Source: Novosphingobium sp. 18050
GTDB taxonomy: Bacteria; Pseudomonadota; Alphaproteobacteria; Sphingomonadales; Sphingomonadaceae
Reading direction: 5' to 3'
DNA: 64,000 nt
Assembly (NCBI RefSeq): GCF_902706195.1
Contig: NZ_CACSJO010000024.1
Location: forward strand, 1-64,000
Position numbers and translations under genes: made by a program. Shown one piece after another: positions 1 to 7,703 of this stretch. Position 1 is the first letter of the stretch, and every line of letters starts with the position of its first letter. Under the pieces are notes generated by a model. It did not search any database, was not told the origin of the DNA, and saw only the letters and a program-made list of their open reading frames with translations.

Positions 1-2266
1 TTCCTTCGGGGCCGCCGCCGGGAGGAGGGCCGAAGCCGTCGGGCGGAGGGCCGTCGCCCGGAGGCGGGCCAAATCCGTCAGGCGGCGGACCGCCGGGGAA
101 AGCGCCATCGGGGCCGCGGTCCTCGCGGCTGCCGTTGACGGTGATCTCGTTGCCTTCGCCCTGCTGGCCGCCCTGTTGCTCGGGAAGCTGCGCCAGGCCT
201 TTTGCCTCCCCGCCCGGCTCGTGCGTTTCTTGCCCCTGAGGCCCCCATCGGCCCGGACCCGTCCGTTCCTCTCCGGCGCCCGGCGATGAACGCCACTGGG
301 ACCGCCGCTCGGGCCGCTTGGCCTTGCGCAGCTGCGCCGAGAAATTGAAGCCCCAGCGCAGCTGCTCGGTGCGCTGGCGATAGATGTTCACCGGCCGGGC
401 ATCGACTTCCACCAGCGTGCCCCCGGCATCGCGCATGAAGCGGTCGGGGAAGGCGTCCTCGACCGCTGCGGTCACCCCGCCCAGGCTCATCACCGCGTTG
501 CGGTTGCGGCTGTCGACATAGCTGGCGGTGAAGTTGAGCTTCGGTTCGCTCGTCAGCTTGGCGTTGACGCCCAGCCGGAAGACGTGGCGATCGTCAGACT
601 TGAGGCCGGCATTGCCTCCCGTCACGCTGGTCACCAGTACGGTCTGGCCGGTGACGTAATCGTAGACCCGCTGGTTGCTGCTGATGGTCACCGGATTGCC
701 GAGCTGCGCCACGGTGGGGGCGCTGCGGTCCTGATTGACCGACGCAATCACGCTCACCCCGGTAACCGGTGCCCAGTTCACCCCGTAGCCGAAAGTACCC
801 AGCGTTCCATAATCCGAAACTTGCGTGATCCCGCCGTTGAGGTTCAGGCTGATCGTGCCGATGCCCCCCAGCACGCCCTTACTGCGGCTGGTCAGCGGCA
901 CATCGACACTGAGCCTGGCGCTGCCGTTGGTGCGGTTGGCGTCGCCGCTGCTGGTCAACCCGTCGCGCACCGTGGTCGAGGACTGCGCGGTGAAATCGCC
1001 GCCCAGCTTCAGGCTTACGCCAAGGTCGCCTGCGGGAAGCTTCAGCAGCTTGCCGAACAGCAACACGCTGGCACTGCCGGTATCGCTGTTTGCATTGGCG
1101 CGGTTGGTGACCATGTTGCCCAGCAGGGCGCCAGATAGCGTGGCATAGGGATCGACGGCGGTGTTACCGCCGTCCAGCGCAGCCTGTAGTGCGCTGATAT
1201 CGTACCCGTTGTCCGACCGGGTTTCCGACTGCGAATGCGCGTAGCTGCCGATGACAGACAGTTTCCAGCGCGTGGACAGGTCGACGTTCAGCGTACCGCC
1301 CGCCGAGACACTGCCCGAATTGGTCGCCTTGCGCAGCGGATCGGTCGACAGATAGCGTTTCAGAGGCGTTTCGGTGCCGTCCGAGTAGGGATTGTCGGCC
1401 GGGATCGTCAGGTCGCCGGTGGCCAGTCCGTCCAGCCCGCGGCTGGTCGCGTATGTGCCCTTCAGGTTGAACGAGGCGTTGGAAGTGGCGCTCAGTTCGT
1501 GCGCGAGGCCGGCGCCCAGCGCATAGTTGCGGGTCGATGCCTGCAGTGTGCGATTGGCAGTCTCATCGGCGATGCCGCCTGCGGGAGTCACGCCGCTGGC
1601 GGGATCGGCGGCGATGCCCCGATCGCTTTCCAGGATTGCGGCCTGGGTATCGACCTTGCCGGTCAGGTTCAGCCGGTCGTTGTCGTGGATCTGCGTGTAC
1701 GTGAAAGCGCCCGATCCCTGTCCGCCCCCGCCCTGCGCCGCCATGCCGCCGCCAAGGTTGGCGACGCGCGACTTGAAGCGGCGTTTGAGGATGATGTTCA
1801 CCACTTTCGCCTGCGCATCGTAGCCGTACTTGATGGCCACTTCCTCGGGCAGGATATCCACCCGCAGAACCGATTCCACCGGCAGGTCGCCCACCTCGTT
1901 GACACCCGAGACGCGCTTCCCGTTGACCAGCACGACCGGCCCGCTCGACGCATCGCGCCCTGCGATGCTCGTGGTCTGGTCGGCCAGCTCGGCAAGGAGA
2001 TCGCTGACCGAATCGACACCGTAAGAGGCGATCTCCGCCTGCCTGATCTGGTTTTCCGGCGGTACATCGCCGATTACAGCGCCCGGCACGGCCTGCCCGG
2101 TGACGATGATTTCATCCTCGGCCGACGCTTCGACAACCGGCGCCTTTTTTGCCGAAATCGGCGCGGCGGCGGTTTTCTGCGCTACCGCTTCCCCCGATAT
2201 CGCCGTCGACGCGAGCAGGATGCATAGCAGGCCGGAGCCGGACCGGAGGGGGAGCGTGTTCCTCAT
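1..2266 (-). CDS. TonB-dependent receptor, C-terminus cut by window edge
   Basis: Outer-membrane TonB-dependent receptor for an unidentified ligand. About 755 codons are present and the reading frame runs off the left edge with no stop. The ATG at 2266 has GGGAG 5 nt upstream. An N-terminal signal peptide (about residues 1-29, ending AVAQ) is followed by a TonB-box-like DEIIVTG, then a plug domain with VLVNGKRVSG and LRVDILPEEVAIKYGY, then alternating barrel strands. Near the visible C-terminal end (nt 2 to about 340) the barrel is interrupted by a charged, Gly/Pro-rich stretch that ends in repeats of the type PPPDGFGPPPG. Such hydrophilic loops occur in a sphingomonad receptor family, recalled from memory. 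No neighbouring catabolic gene indicates the substrate. Confidence 0.85.
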   Translation of the reverse strand, partial: MRNTLPLRSGSGLLCILLASTAISGEAVAQKTAAAPISAKKAPVVEASAEDEIIVTGQAVPGAVIGDVPPENQIRQAEIASYGVDSVSDLLAELADQTTSIAGRDASSGPVVLVNGKRVSGVNEVGDLPVESVLRVDILPEEVAIKYGYDAQAKVVNIILKRRFKSRVANLGGGMAAQGGGGQGSGAFTYTQIHDNDRLNLTGKVDTQAAILESDRGIAADPASGVTPAGGIADETANRTLQASTRNYALGAGLAHELSATSNASFNLKGTYATSRGLDGLATGDLTIPADNPYSDGTETPLKRYLSTDPLRKATNSGSVSAGGTLNVDLSTRWKLSVIGSYAHSQSETRSDNGYDISALQAALDGGNTAVDPYATLSGALLGNMVTNRANANSDTGSASVLLFGKLLKLPAGDLGVSLKLGGDFTAQSSTTVRDGLTSSGDANRTNGSARLSVDVPLTSRSKGVLGGIGTISLNLNGGITQVSDYGTLGTFGYGVNWAPVTGVSVIASVNQDRSAPTVAQLGNPVTISSNQRVYDYVTGQTVLVTSVTGGNAGLKSDDRHVFRLGVNAKLTSEPKLNFTASYVDSRNRNAVMSLGGVTAAVEDAFPDRFMRDAGGTLVEVDARPVNIYRQRTEQLRWGFNFSAQLRKAKRPERRSQWRSSPGAGEERTGPGRWGPQGQETHEPGGEAKGLAQLPEQQGGQQGEGNEITVNGSREDRGPDGAFPGGPPPDGFGPPPGDGPPPDGFGPPPGGGPEG

Positions 2267-2444
2267 GATCTCCCGGCTATGATGACAAGGGCTCACAAAG
2301 TAGCCGCAAATGGTAAGAAATTGTATTGGCCTCGCGGCGCGTCGTGAAGGCCGCGACGGGAAATCGAAGCCAGAAGCAACATTCCGCGACTTCGTCCCTT
2401 GTCGACAAGGAACAATCGCATGCCTCACGGGAAGGGATTAAACG

Positions 2445-3083
2445 TTGCTCACCGTCCACCACCTCGAAAATTCGCGGTCGCAGCGCATCCTGTGGATGCT
2501 CGAAGAGCTGGGGATGCCCTACAAGGTCACCCGGTACGAACGGAACAAGGAAACGATGCTCGCGCCGCCTGAACTGCGCGCGGTACATCCCCTCGGCAAA
2601 TCACCCGTCATCGTCGACGGGGATGACGCAGGCGAGCCGCTTACAGTCGCCGAAACCGGGGCGATCATCGAATATCTGGTAGAAAAGGCCGGCGGCACGC
2701 TGGGTCCTCCGAATGAACGGCAGGAGGCGCTCCACTATCGCCATTTCCTGCATTATGCAGAAGGTTCGCTGATGCCGCCGCTGCTCATCAAGCTGGTGCT
2801 GGGCAGAATCCCCCTCCTCGGCAAGACCGCGCAGAGGCGGCTGCAACCGATGATCGACGTGCACCTCAATTTCGTGGAAAGCGAGCTTTCCGCCCGGCCC
2901 TGGTTTGCAGGAGATACCTTCACCGCCGCTGACATCATGATGAGTTTCCCCCTGGAAGCTGCGCGTGATCGCGGCGGTCTGGACGGCTCCCGGCCCGCGA
3001 CGACAGCATGGCTCGAAAAGATCCACGCGCGCCCTGCCTACCAGGCCGCGCTGGCCAGCGGCGGTCCCTACAAATACGTCTGA
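2445..3083 (+). CDS. Glutathione S-transferase family protein
   Basis: Cytosolic GST-fold protein of 212 aa, probably a glutathione transferase or peroxidase in stress or xenobiotic handling. The N-terminal thioredoxin-like half (about 1-80) contains ENSRSQRILWMLEELGM, the cis-Pro segment KSPVIVDG, and AETGAIIEYL, which contributes to the glutathione gamma-Glu site. The C-terminal half is all-helical with FTAADIMMSFPL. The start is TTG at 2445, preceded by GAAGGGA at 2431-2437. It is chosen because family members begin right at this beta strand and no ATG gives a better start. It is monocistronic and divergent from the receptor. The substrate cannot be told from sequence. Confidence 0.88.
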   Translation: MLTVHHLENSRSQRILWMLEELGMPYKVTRYERNKETMLAPPELRAVHPLGKSPVIVDGDDAGEPLTVAETGAIIEYLVEKAGGTLGPPNERQEALHYRHFLHYAEGSLMPPLLIKLVLGRIPLLGKTAQRRLQPMIDVHLNFVESELSARPWFAGDTFTAADIMMSFPLEAARDRGGLDGSRPATTAWLEKIHARPAYQAALASGGPYKYV

Positions 3084-3088
3084 GAGGG

Positions 3089-3119
3089 CGATCCGCGCCT
3101 TACGTAACGGCGCGGATCG
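3089..3119. terminator. Hairpin between convergent genes
   Basis: Perfect 11-bp inverted repeat (3089-3099 with 3109-3119) around a 9-nt loop. It lies just after the GST stop, and its loop contains the TAA of the opposing small gene. It probably acts as a bidirectional terminator, although neither side has a long U-tract. Confidence 0.5.
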
Positions 3120-3360
3120 TCTGCACGCCCGGCTCGATATCGTCGTGCTTGGACGCCGAAGCGACCAGGGCGTCGTGTTCGGCGAACACCCGCTCGATCT
3201 CGTCGCGCTTGTCGAAGATCATGCGGGCCACGCCTCCGGTCATACCCCCTTCTTCGCCGACCCGCCCGAGGACGCCGGCAAGATCCTCCAACGTAGCCCG
3301 TTCAGCGCTGCTATGGAGTCCACCCTTGGAATCGCGATAGGCGATGCATTCGCTTGCCAT
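3100..3360 (-). CDS. Small hypothetical protein (86 aa)
   Basis: I do not recognise this protein. It has 86 residues, no signal peptide, no membrane segment and no cysteine motif beyond one Cys near the N-terminus. The middle is Gly-rich (VGEEGGMTGGVARMIF) and is followed by an amphipathic, charged helix, DKRDEIERVFAEHDAL. The start is ATG at 3360 with AGAAGGGGA upstream. A longer version starting at 3519 is possible in frame but has no better ribosome site. It is convergent with the GST gene, and its stop codon falls in the shared terminator loop. Coding is supported by the ribosome site and by a composition like the neighbouring genes. The function is unknown. Confidence 0.6.
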   Translation of the reverse strand: MASECIAYRDSKGGLHSSAERATLEDLAGVLGRVGEEGGMTGGVARMIFDKRDEIERVFAEHDALVASASKHDDIEPGVQTIRAVT

Positions 3361-3840
3361 GTGCCGTCCCCTTCTCTGGATAGCAATAAAATGCGCCAGT
3401 TCGGCCAGAGTTGCATCCGTAATTCTACGGAGCATGGGCTTCAGCCCCCGGGTTTTTCTGCGGATGCCCCCAGAGGTGCCTACCAGCCCCGGTTTCAGGA
3501 GCGCTTGGTCGCCCCTCACTCGCCCCTTCCCGATGCCGGGACGCCGATGCAGATGGTAGACAGGGCGGGTACAAGCCCCGATTCGGCAGCGGCAATATAT
3601 TTGTTATGCCTGGATGCTCCGCTTCCCGACGTATGATTAGCCGCTCGCAGTGAAGCCAAATCCCAATGGTGCTGGGCCAAAACCCAATTCTGGCGCATAC
3701 TCGCACCGGCCCGGCGGGAACGCCCGGCCCGCATGCGAGTTAGCAGTTGCAGCATCACGGGAATTGCAGGTTTCCGGGCACTATCGGCATGTTTAGCAGC
3801 CATGCCCCCACCCTGCGCCCTTACCATCTGGAGTGTCGCG
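3361..3840. other. 480-bp gap upstream of glgX, no gene supported
   Basis: Short reading frames cross this stretch on both strands, but none has a ribosome site plus a plausible protein. It should contain the glgX promoter and leader. The one clear structure is a pair of 12-bp direct repeats at 3656-3688. A small hairpin (GGGC-TTCA-GCCC) followed by T's lies near 3435 and is too weak to call. Confidence 0.6.
3656..3688. promoter_or_regulatory. 12-bp direct repeats, 21-bp period, upstream of glgX
   Basis: CCAAATCCCAAT at 3656-3667 recurs as CCAAAACCCAAT at 3677-3688, with one mismatch and exactly two helical turns apart. The pair is about 150-185 bp before the glgX ATG. This layout suits a protein dimer binding direct repeats, but no regulator is identified. 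Confidence 0.3.
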
Positions 3841-5955
3841 ATGTCGCAGGGGTCCGCCGAATTTTCCTTCGCCAAGCCAGAGCGCCTGATCCACGAACTT
3901 GGCGCCGAATATACCGGCCAAGGCACGCATTTCGCAGTCTTTTCCGAAAATGCCGAGGCTATGGAACTGTGCCTGTTCAGCGATGACGGGGCGCAGGAAG
4001 TCTCACGCATGGAACTGCCCTCGCGCGAGGGATCGGTGTTCACCGGCTATGTTCCGCGGGTACGGCCCGGGCAGCTCTATGGCTTTCGCGCCCACGGCCC
4101 CTACGAGCCCGAGCGCGGCCACCGCTTCAACCCCAACAAGCTGCTGCTCGACCCTTATGCTCGCGAAGTCTCGGGCGCGGTCCGCTGGGACGATGCCCTG
4201 TGGAGCTACGACCTCACAACCGGCGACGACACCACGTTCGACGAGCGCGATTCCGCCCCGTTCATGGTGAAGAGCGTAGTGCAGGACCCCGATTTCGACT
4301 GGGAAGGCGACCAGACCCTGGCCCGCCCCTGGACCGAAACCGTAGTCTACGAAGCCCATGTACGCGGCCTTACCATGCAGCACCCCGACGTGCCCGAAGC
4401 CTTGCGCGGCACATACGAGGGCATGGCCAGCGAGCCGATCCTCCACCACTTGCGCAAGCTGGGCGTCACCGCGATCGAACTGCTGCCCTGCCAGTTCTTC
4501 CTCGACGACCGGATGCTGCTGGATAAGGGGCTGTCGAACTACTGGGGCTACCAGACCCTGGGCTTCTTCGCACCCGAACCGCGCTTCCTGCGCTCGGGCG
4601 ACGTCGCCCCGCGCGCGATCAAGCAGTTCAAGGACATGGTGAAGCGGTTCCACAAGGCCGGGATCGAGGTCATCATGGACGTGGTCTACAACCACACCGC
4701 CGAAGGTTCGGAAAAAGGCCCGACGCTGTGCTTCCGCGGCCTCGACAACGCCAGCTACTACCTGCTGAGCCCCGAGAACCCGCGCTACAGCTTCGACACC
4801 ACCGGCACCGGCAACACGCTGCAGGTAGCCCATCCGATGGTCATGCGCATGGTCCTCGATTCCCTGCGGTACTGGGTGCAGGTGATGCATGTCGACGGCT
4901 TCCGCTTCGACCTGGCCTCCACCTTGGGCCGCGAGGCGGCGGGTTTCGACCGCGAGGGTGGATTCTTCGACGCGATCCGGCAGGACCCGATCCTCGCCGG
5001 CGTGAAGCTTATCGCCGAGCCATGGGACGTGGGGCTCGGCGGCTATCAGGTGGGCGGCTTCCCCCACCCGTTCCGCGAATGGAACGACAAGTTCCGCGAC
5101 ACCACCCGCAGCTTCTGGCGCGGCGACGAAGGTCAGGTGGGAGATATCGCCCAACACCTGATCGGCTCTCCGGTCCAGTTCAACCACTCCGACCGGGGCG
5201 CGACCAGCTCGATCAATTTCCTCGCCGCGCATGACGGTTTCACGCTGATGGACACCGTATCCTACAACGACAAGCACAACGAGGCGAACGGCGAAGGCGG
5301 TGCCGACGGGCACGACAACAACATCTCCGACGACATGGGCGCGGAAGGTCCGACGGACGATGAAGGCATCATTGCCGCCCGCGCCCGCCGCCGCCGCGCG
5401 ATGGTGGCGACGCTGCTGGTCAGCCAAGGCGTGCCGATGCTCCTTTCCGGCGACGAGATCGGCAACAGCCAGAAGGGCAACAACAACGTCTACTGCCAGG
5501 ACAATGAACTCGGATGGGTCGACTGGAGCGCGCGCGACGACGAATTCCTCGAATTCTGCACGAACATGATCGCGCTGCGCCACCAGTTTCCGGTGCTCAG
5601 CCAGGAGAACTTCCTGCAAGGCGACGCCAGCGACAACGAGCGCGTCGAAATCGCATGGTTCCAGCCCGACGGCCGGCCGATGGACCAGGAGTTATGGAAC
5701 CAGGAGGGGCTGCGCGTGCTGGGCATGATGATCGACTATTCCGCGCGTGAGGTCTTCCTAGACGGCGGACGGCCGCTGTTCGCCGTGCTCAACGCGGGCG
5801 ACGAACTGGACTTCGTGCTGCCCAGCGGCAACGGCGCGGATCGCTGGGTTCGGGTACTGGATACCGCCCGCGACGATCCCTTCACGTCCGAGGCGATCCC
5901 CGGCGAGACGGCGGCGATTTCGCCCGCCAGCCTCTGCCTGTTCCGTCCCGTCTGA
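3841..5955 (+). CDS. glgX: Glycogen debranching enzyme GlgX/TreX (GH13)
   Basis: Cytoplasmic isoamylase-type alpha-1,6-glucosidase (704 aa) that removes branches from glycogen and supplies linear maltodextrin to TreY. The N-terminal CBM48-like domain (FAVFSENAEAMELCLF) is followed by a GH13 barrel with all conserved regions: DVVYNH (D280), GFRFDLAS with nucleophile D357, AEPWD with acid/base E393, and AAHDG with D465. The ATG at 3841 follows CTGGAG. A start at 3733 would add 36 residues with no homology-like content and is rejected. It begins the glgX-treZ-treY operon, 13 bp from treZ. The same trio (treX-Z-Y) is classical for trehalose synthesis from glycogen. Confidence 0.96.
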   Translation: MSQGSAEFSFAKPERLIHELGAEYTGQGTHFAVFSENAEAMELCLFSDDGAQEVSRMELPSREGSVFTGYVPRVRPGQLYGFRAHGPYEPERGHRFNPNKLLLDPYAREVSGAVRWDDALWSYDLTTGDDTTFDERDSAPFMVKSVVQDPDFDWEGDQTLARPWTETVVYEAHVRGLTMQHPDVPEALRGTYEGMASEPILHHLRKLGVTAIELLPCQFFLDDRMLLDKGLSNYWGYQTLGFFAPEPRFLRSGDVAPRAIKQFKDMVKRFHKAGIEVIMDVVYNHTAEGSEKGPTLCFRGLDNASYYLLSPENPRYSFDTTGTGNTLQVAHPMVMRMVLDSLRYWVQVMHVDGFRFDLASTLGREAAGFDREGGFFDAIRQDPILAGVKLIAEPWDVGLGGYQVGGFPHPFREWNDKFRDTTRSFWRGDEGQVGDIAQHLIGSPVQFNHSDRGATSSINFLAAHDGFTLMDTVSYNDKHNEANGEGGADGHDNNISDDMGAEGPTDDEGIIAARARRRRAMVATLLVSQGVPMLLSGDEIGNSQKGNNNVYCQDNELGWVDWSARDDEFLEFCTNMIALRHQFPVLSQENFLQGDASDNERVEIAWFQPDGRPMDQELWNQEGLRVLGMMIDYSAREVFLDGGRPLFAVLNAGDELDFVLPSGNGADRWVRVLDTARDDPFTSEAIPGETAAISPASLCLFRPV

Positions 5956-5968
5956 GCGGGGCGAGGAC

Positions 5969-7687
5969 ATGACCAAAGCATGGGGCGCGGCCCCAATCGA
6001 CGGCGACCGATGGCGCTTCGGCCTCTGGGCACCGGACGCCAGACGCGTCGCCATAGAGCTAGGCGCGTCGGTCCTGGCGGCCCGGCCTGCCGGCGATGGA
6101 TGGTGGCAGCTCGATACCAAGGCGCAGGCGGACGACGCCTATCGCTGGGTGGTCGACGGCGGCGCCTATCCCGACCCGGCCGCCCGCGCCCAGACCGGCG
6201 ATGTCCACGGTCCCTCGCGCCTCGTCGATCCGTCGCGCTTCGTATGGCAGCAGGAATGGCCCGGCCTGCCGTGGCACGAGGCGGTCATCTACGAACTGCA
6301 CATCGGCACCTTCACTGCGGAAGGTACTTTCGCCGCCGCCATCGACCACCTGCCGCGCCTGCGCGATCTTGGCATCACCATGATCGAGTTGATGCCCGTG
6401 GGCCAGTTCGACGGGGCGCATGGCTGGGGCTACGACGGTGTGCTTCCTTACGCGCCGCACCCTGCCTACGGCACACCCGACGATCTGCGCGCGCTGGTGG
6501 ACGCGGCGCACGGACAGGGCATGGGTGTCCTGCTCGACGTGGTCTACAATCACTTCGGCCCGTCCGGGAACTACCTCGCGGCGTGGAACCCCGCCTTCTT
6601 CCATGAAGGTCGCCCCTCTCCGTGGGGACAGGGCATTGCCTTCGAAACCCCCGCCGTGCGCGAATTCTTCATCGCCAACGCCCTGCACTGGCTGGACGAA
6701 TACCGCTTCGACGGCCTGCGCCTCGACGCCGTCCACGCCATTGAGGACCACTCGGCCAAGCACTTCCTCGATGAGCTGGGCGACCGCATCCGCAGCCATG
6801 TGGCCGGCCGGCCCGTCCACCTTATCACCGAGGACGAGCGCAACCTCGCGCGCTATTTCACCCCGGAAGCGCCTTTCGACGCGACGTGGAACGACGACTG
6901 GCACCATGCCGTCCATTGCCTGCTGACCGGCGAGGACGAGAGTTACTACGCCTCCTTCGCCGTGAACCCCATCGGCGACATCGCCGCCGCCCTCGCAGAC
7001 GGTTACGTCGAGCAGGGGCAGACCAGCCGCAACGGCAAACCGCGCGGAGAACCCTGCGGACACCTGCCGCGCACTGCTTTCGTCAACTTCCTCGGCAACC
7101 ACGATCAGGTCGGTAACCGCGCCAGGGGCGAGCGTCTGCACCAGCTGGCCCCGGACAAGCACGCCCTGCGCGTGGTCACCGCGCTGACGCTGCTTTCCCC
7201 GTTCGTGCCGATGCTGTTCATGGGCGACGAGTTCCTGACCTCGGCCCCGTTCCAGTTCTTCGCCGATTTCTCGGGCGACCTTGCCGAGGCCGTACGCAAG
7301 GGCCGCGCGGAGGAATTCGCCGGGTTCGCCAGCTTCGGCGGCGAAGTGCCAGATCCGATCGCGCGCGAAACCTTCCTCGCCTCGAAGATCGGCGAGCCGG
7401 ACCGTCCCGAGCAGTGGGAACACGAACAGTTTATCCACGGTCTGCTGACCCTGCGCGCCGAACATGTCGCCCCGCTGCTGGCGCAGAACCCGAACCCGGT
7501 CGCCGCCGTGTACCGCACCGGACCGCAGATCGAGGCGCAGTGGGCCTTCGGGCCGACCGCCCTGCTCGTGCGCGCGCGGCTGGGAGCCGGTGAAGGCACC
7601 GATTTCAAACCGCACCCTGCGCCGATCCTGCAACTGTCCGATCCATCCAGCCCCTTTGCATTCTCTGCCGCCGTGACGGCCTTGTGA
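5969..7687 (+). CDS. treZ: Maltooligosyltrehalose trehalohydrolase
   Basis: TreZ (572 aa, GH13) cleaves the alpha-1,4 bond next to the terminal trehalosyl unit of maltooligosyltrehalose and releases free trehalose. An N-terminal beta-sandwich of about 90 residues contains RFGLWAPDARRVAIEL. The barrel follows with YELHIGTF, DVVYNHFGP, DGLRLDAVH (nucleophile D253), ITEDERN (acid E288) and FLGNHDQVGNRARGERL (D379). The last motif is typical of this subfamily. It sits 13 bp after glgX and 16 bp before treY, so the three are almost certainly co-transcribed and form a complete TreX/Y/Z route. Length and motifs are normal. Confidence 0.96.
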   Translation: MTKAWGAAPIDGDRWRFGLWAPDARRVAIELGASVLAARPAGDGWWQLDTKAQADDAYRWVVDGGAYPDPAARAQTGDVHGPSRLVDPSRFVWQQEWPGLPWHEAVIYELHIGTFTAEGTFAAAIDHLPRLRDLGITMIELMPVGQFDGAHGWGYDGVLPYAPHPAYGTPDDLRALVDAAHGQGMGVLLDVVYNHFGPSGNYLAAWNPAFFHEGRPSPWGQGIAFETPAVREFFIANALHWLDEYRFDGLRLDAVHAIEDHSAKHFLDELGDRIRSHVAGRPVHLITEDERNLARYFTPEAPFDATWNDDWHHAVHCLLTGEDESYYASFAVNPIGDIAAALADGYVEQGQTSRNGKPRGEPCGHLPRTAFVNFLGNHDQVGNRARGERLHQLAPDKHALRVVTALTLLSPFVPMLFMGDEFLTSAPFQFFADFSGDLAEAVRKGRAEEFAGFASFGGEVPDPIARETFLASKIGEPDRPEQWEHEQFIHGLLTLRAEHVAPLLAQNPNPVAAVYRTGPQIEAQWAFGPTALLVRARLGAGEGTDFKPHPAPILQLSDPSSPFAFSAAVTAL

Positions 7688-7703
7688 GACGGGAGTGACC
7701 TCG

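Noticed and set aside
3733..3840. A longer N-terminus for GlgX
   Set aside because: The extra 36 residues look like no GlgX leader and have no ribosome site. ATG 3841 has CTGGAG and begins close to the CBM48 domain as expected.
4003..5619. A 538-codon open frame on the minus strand
   Set aside because: It is antisense to glgX, which carries every GH13 motif. There is no ribosome site and no recognisable domain.
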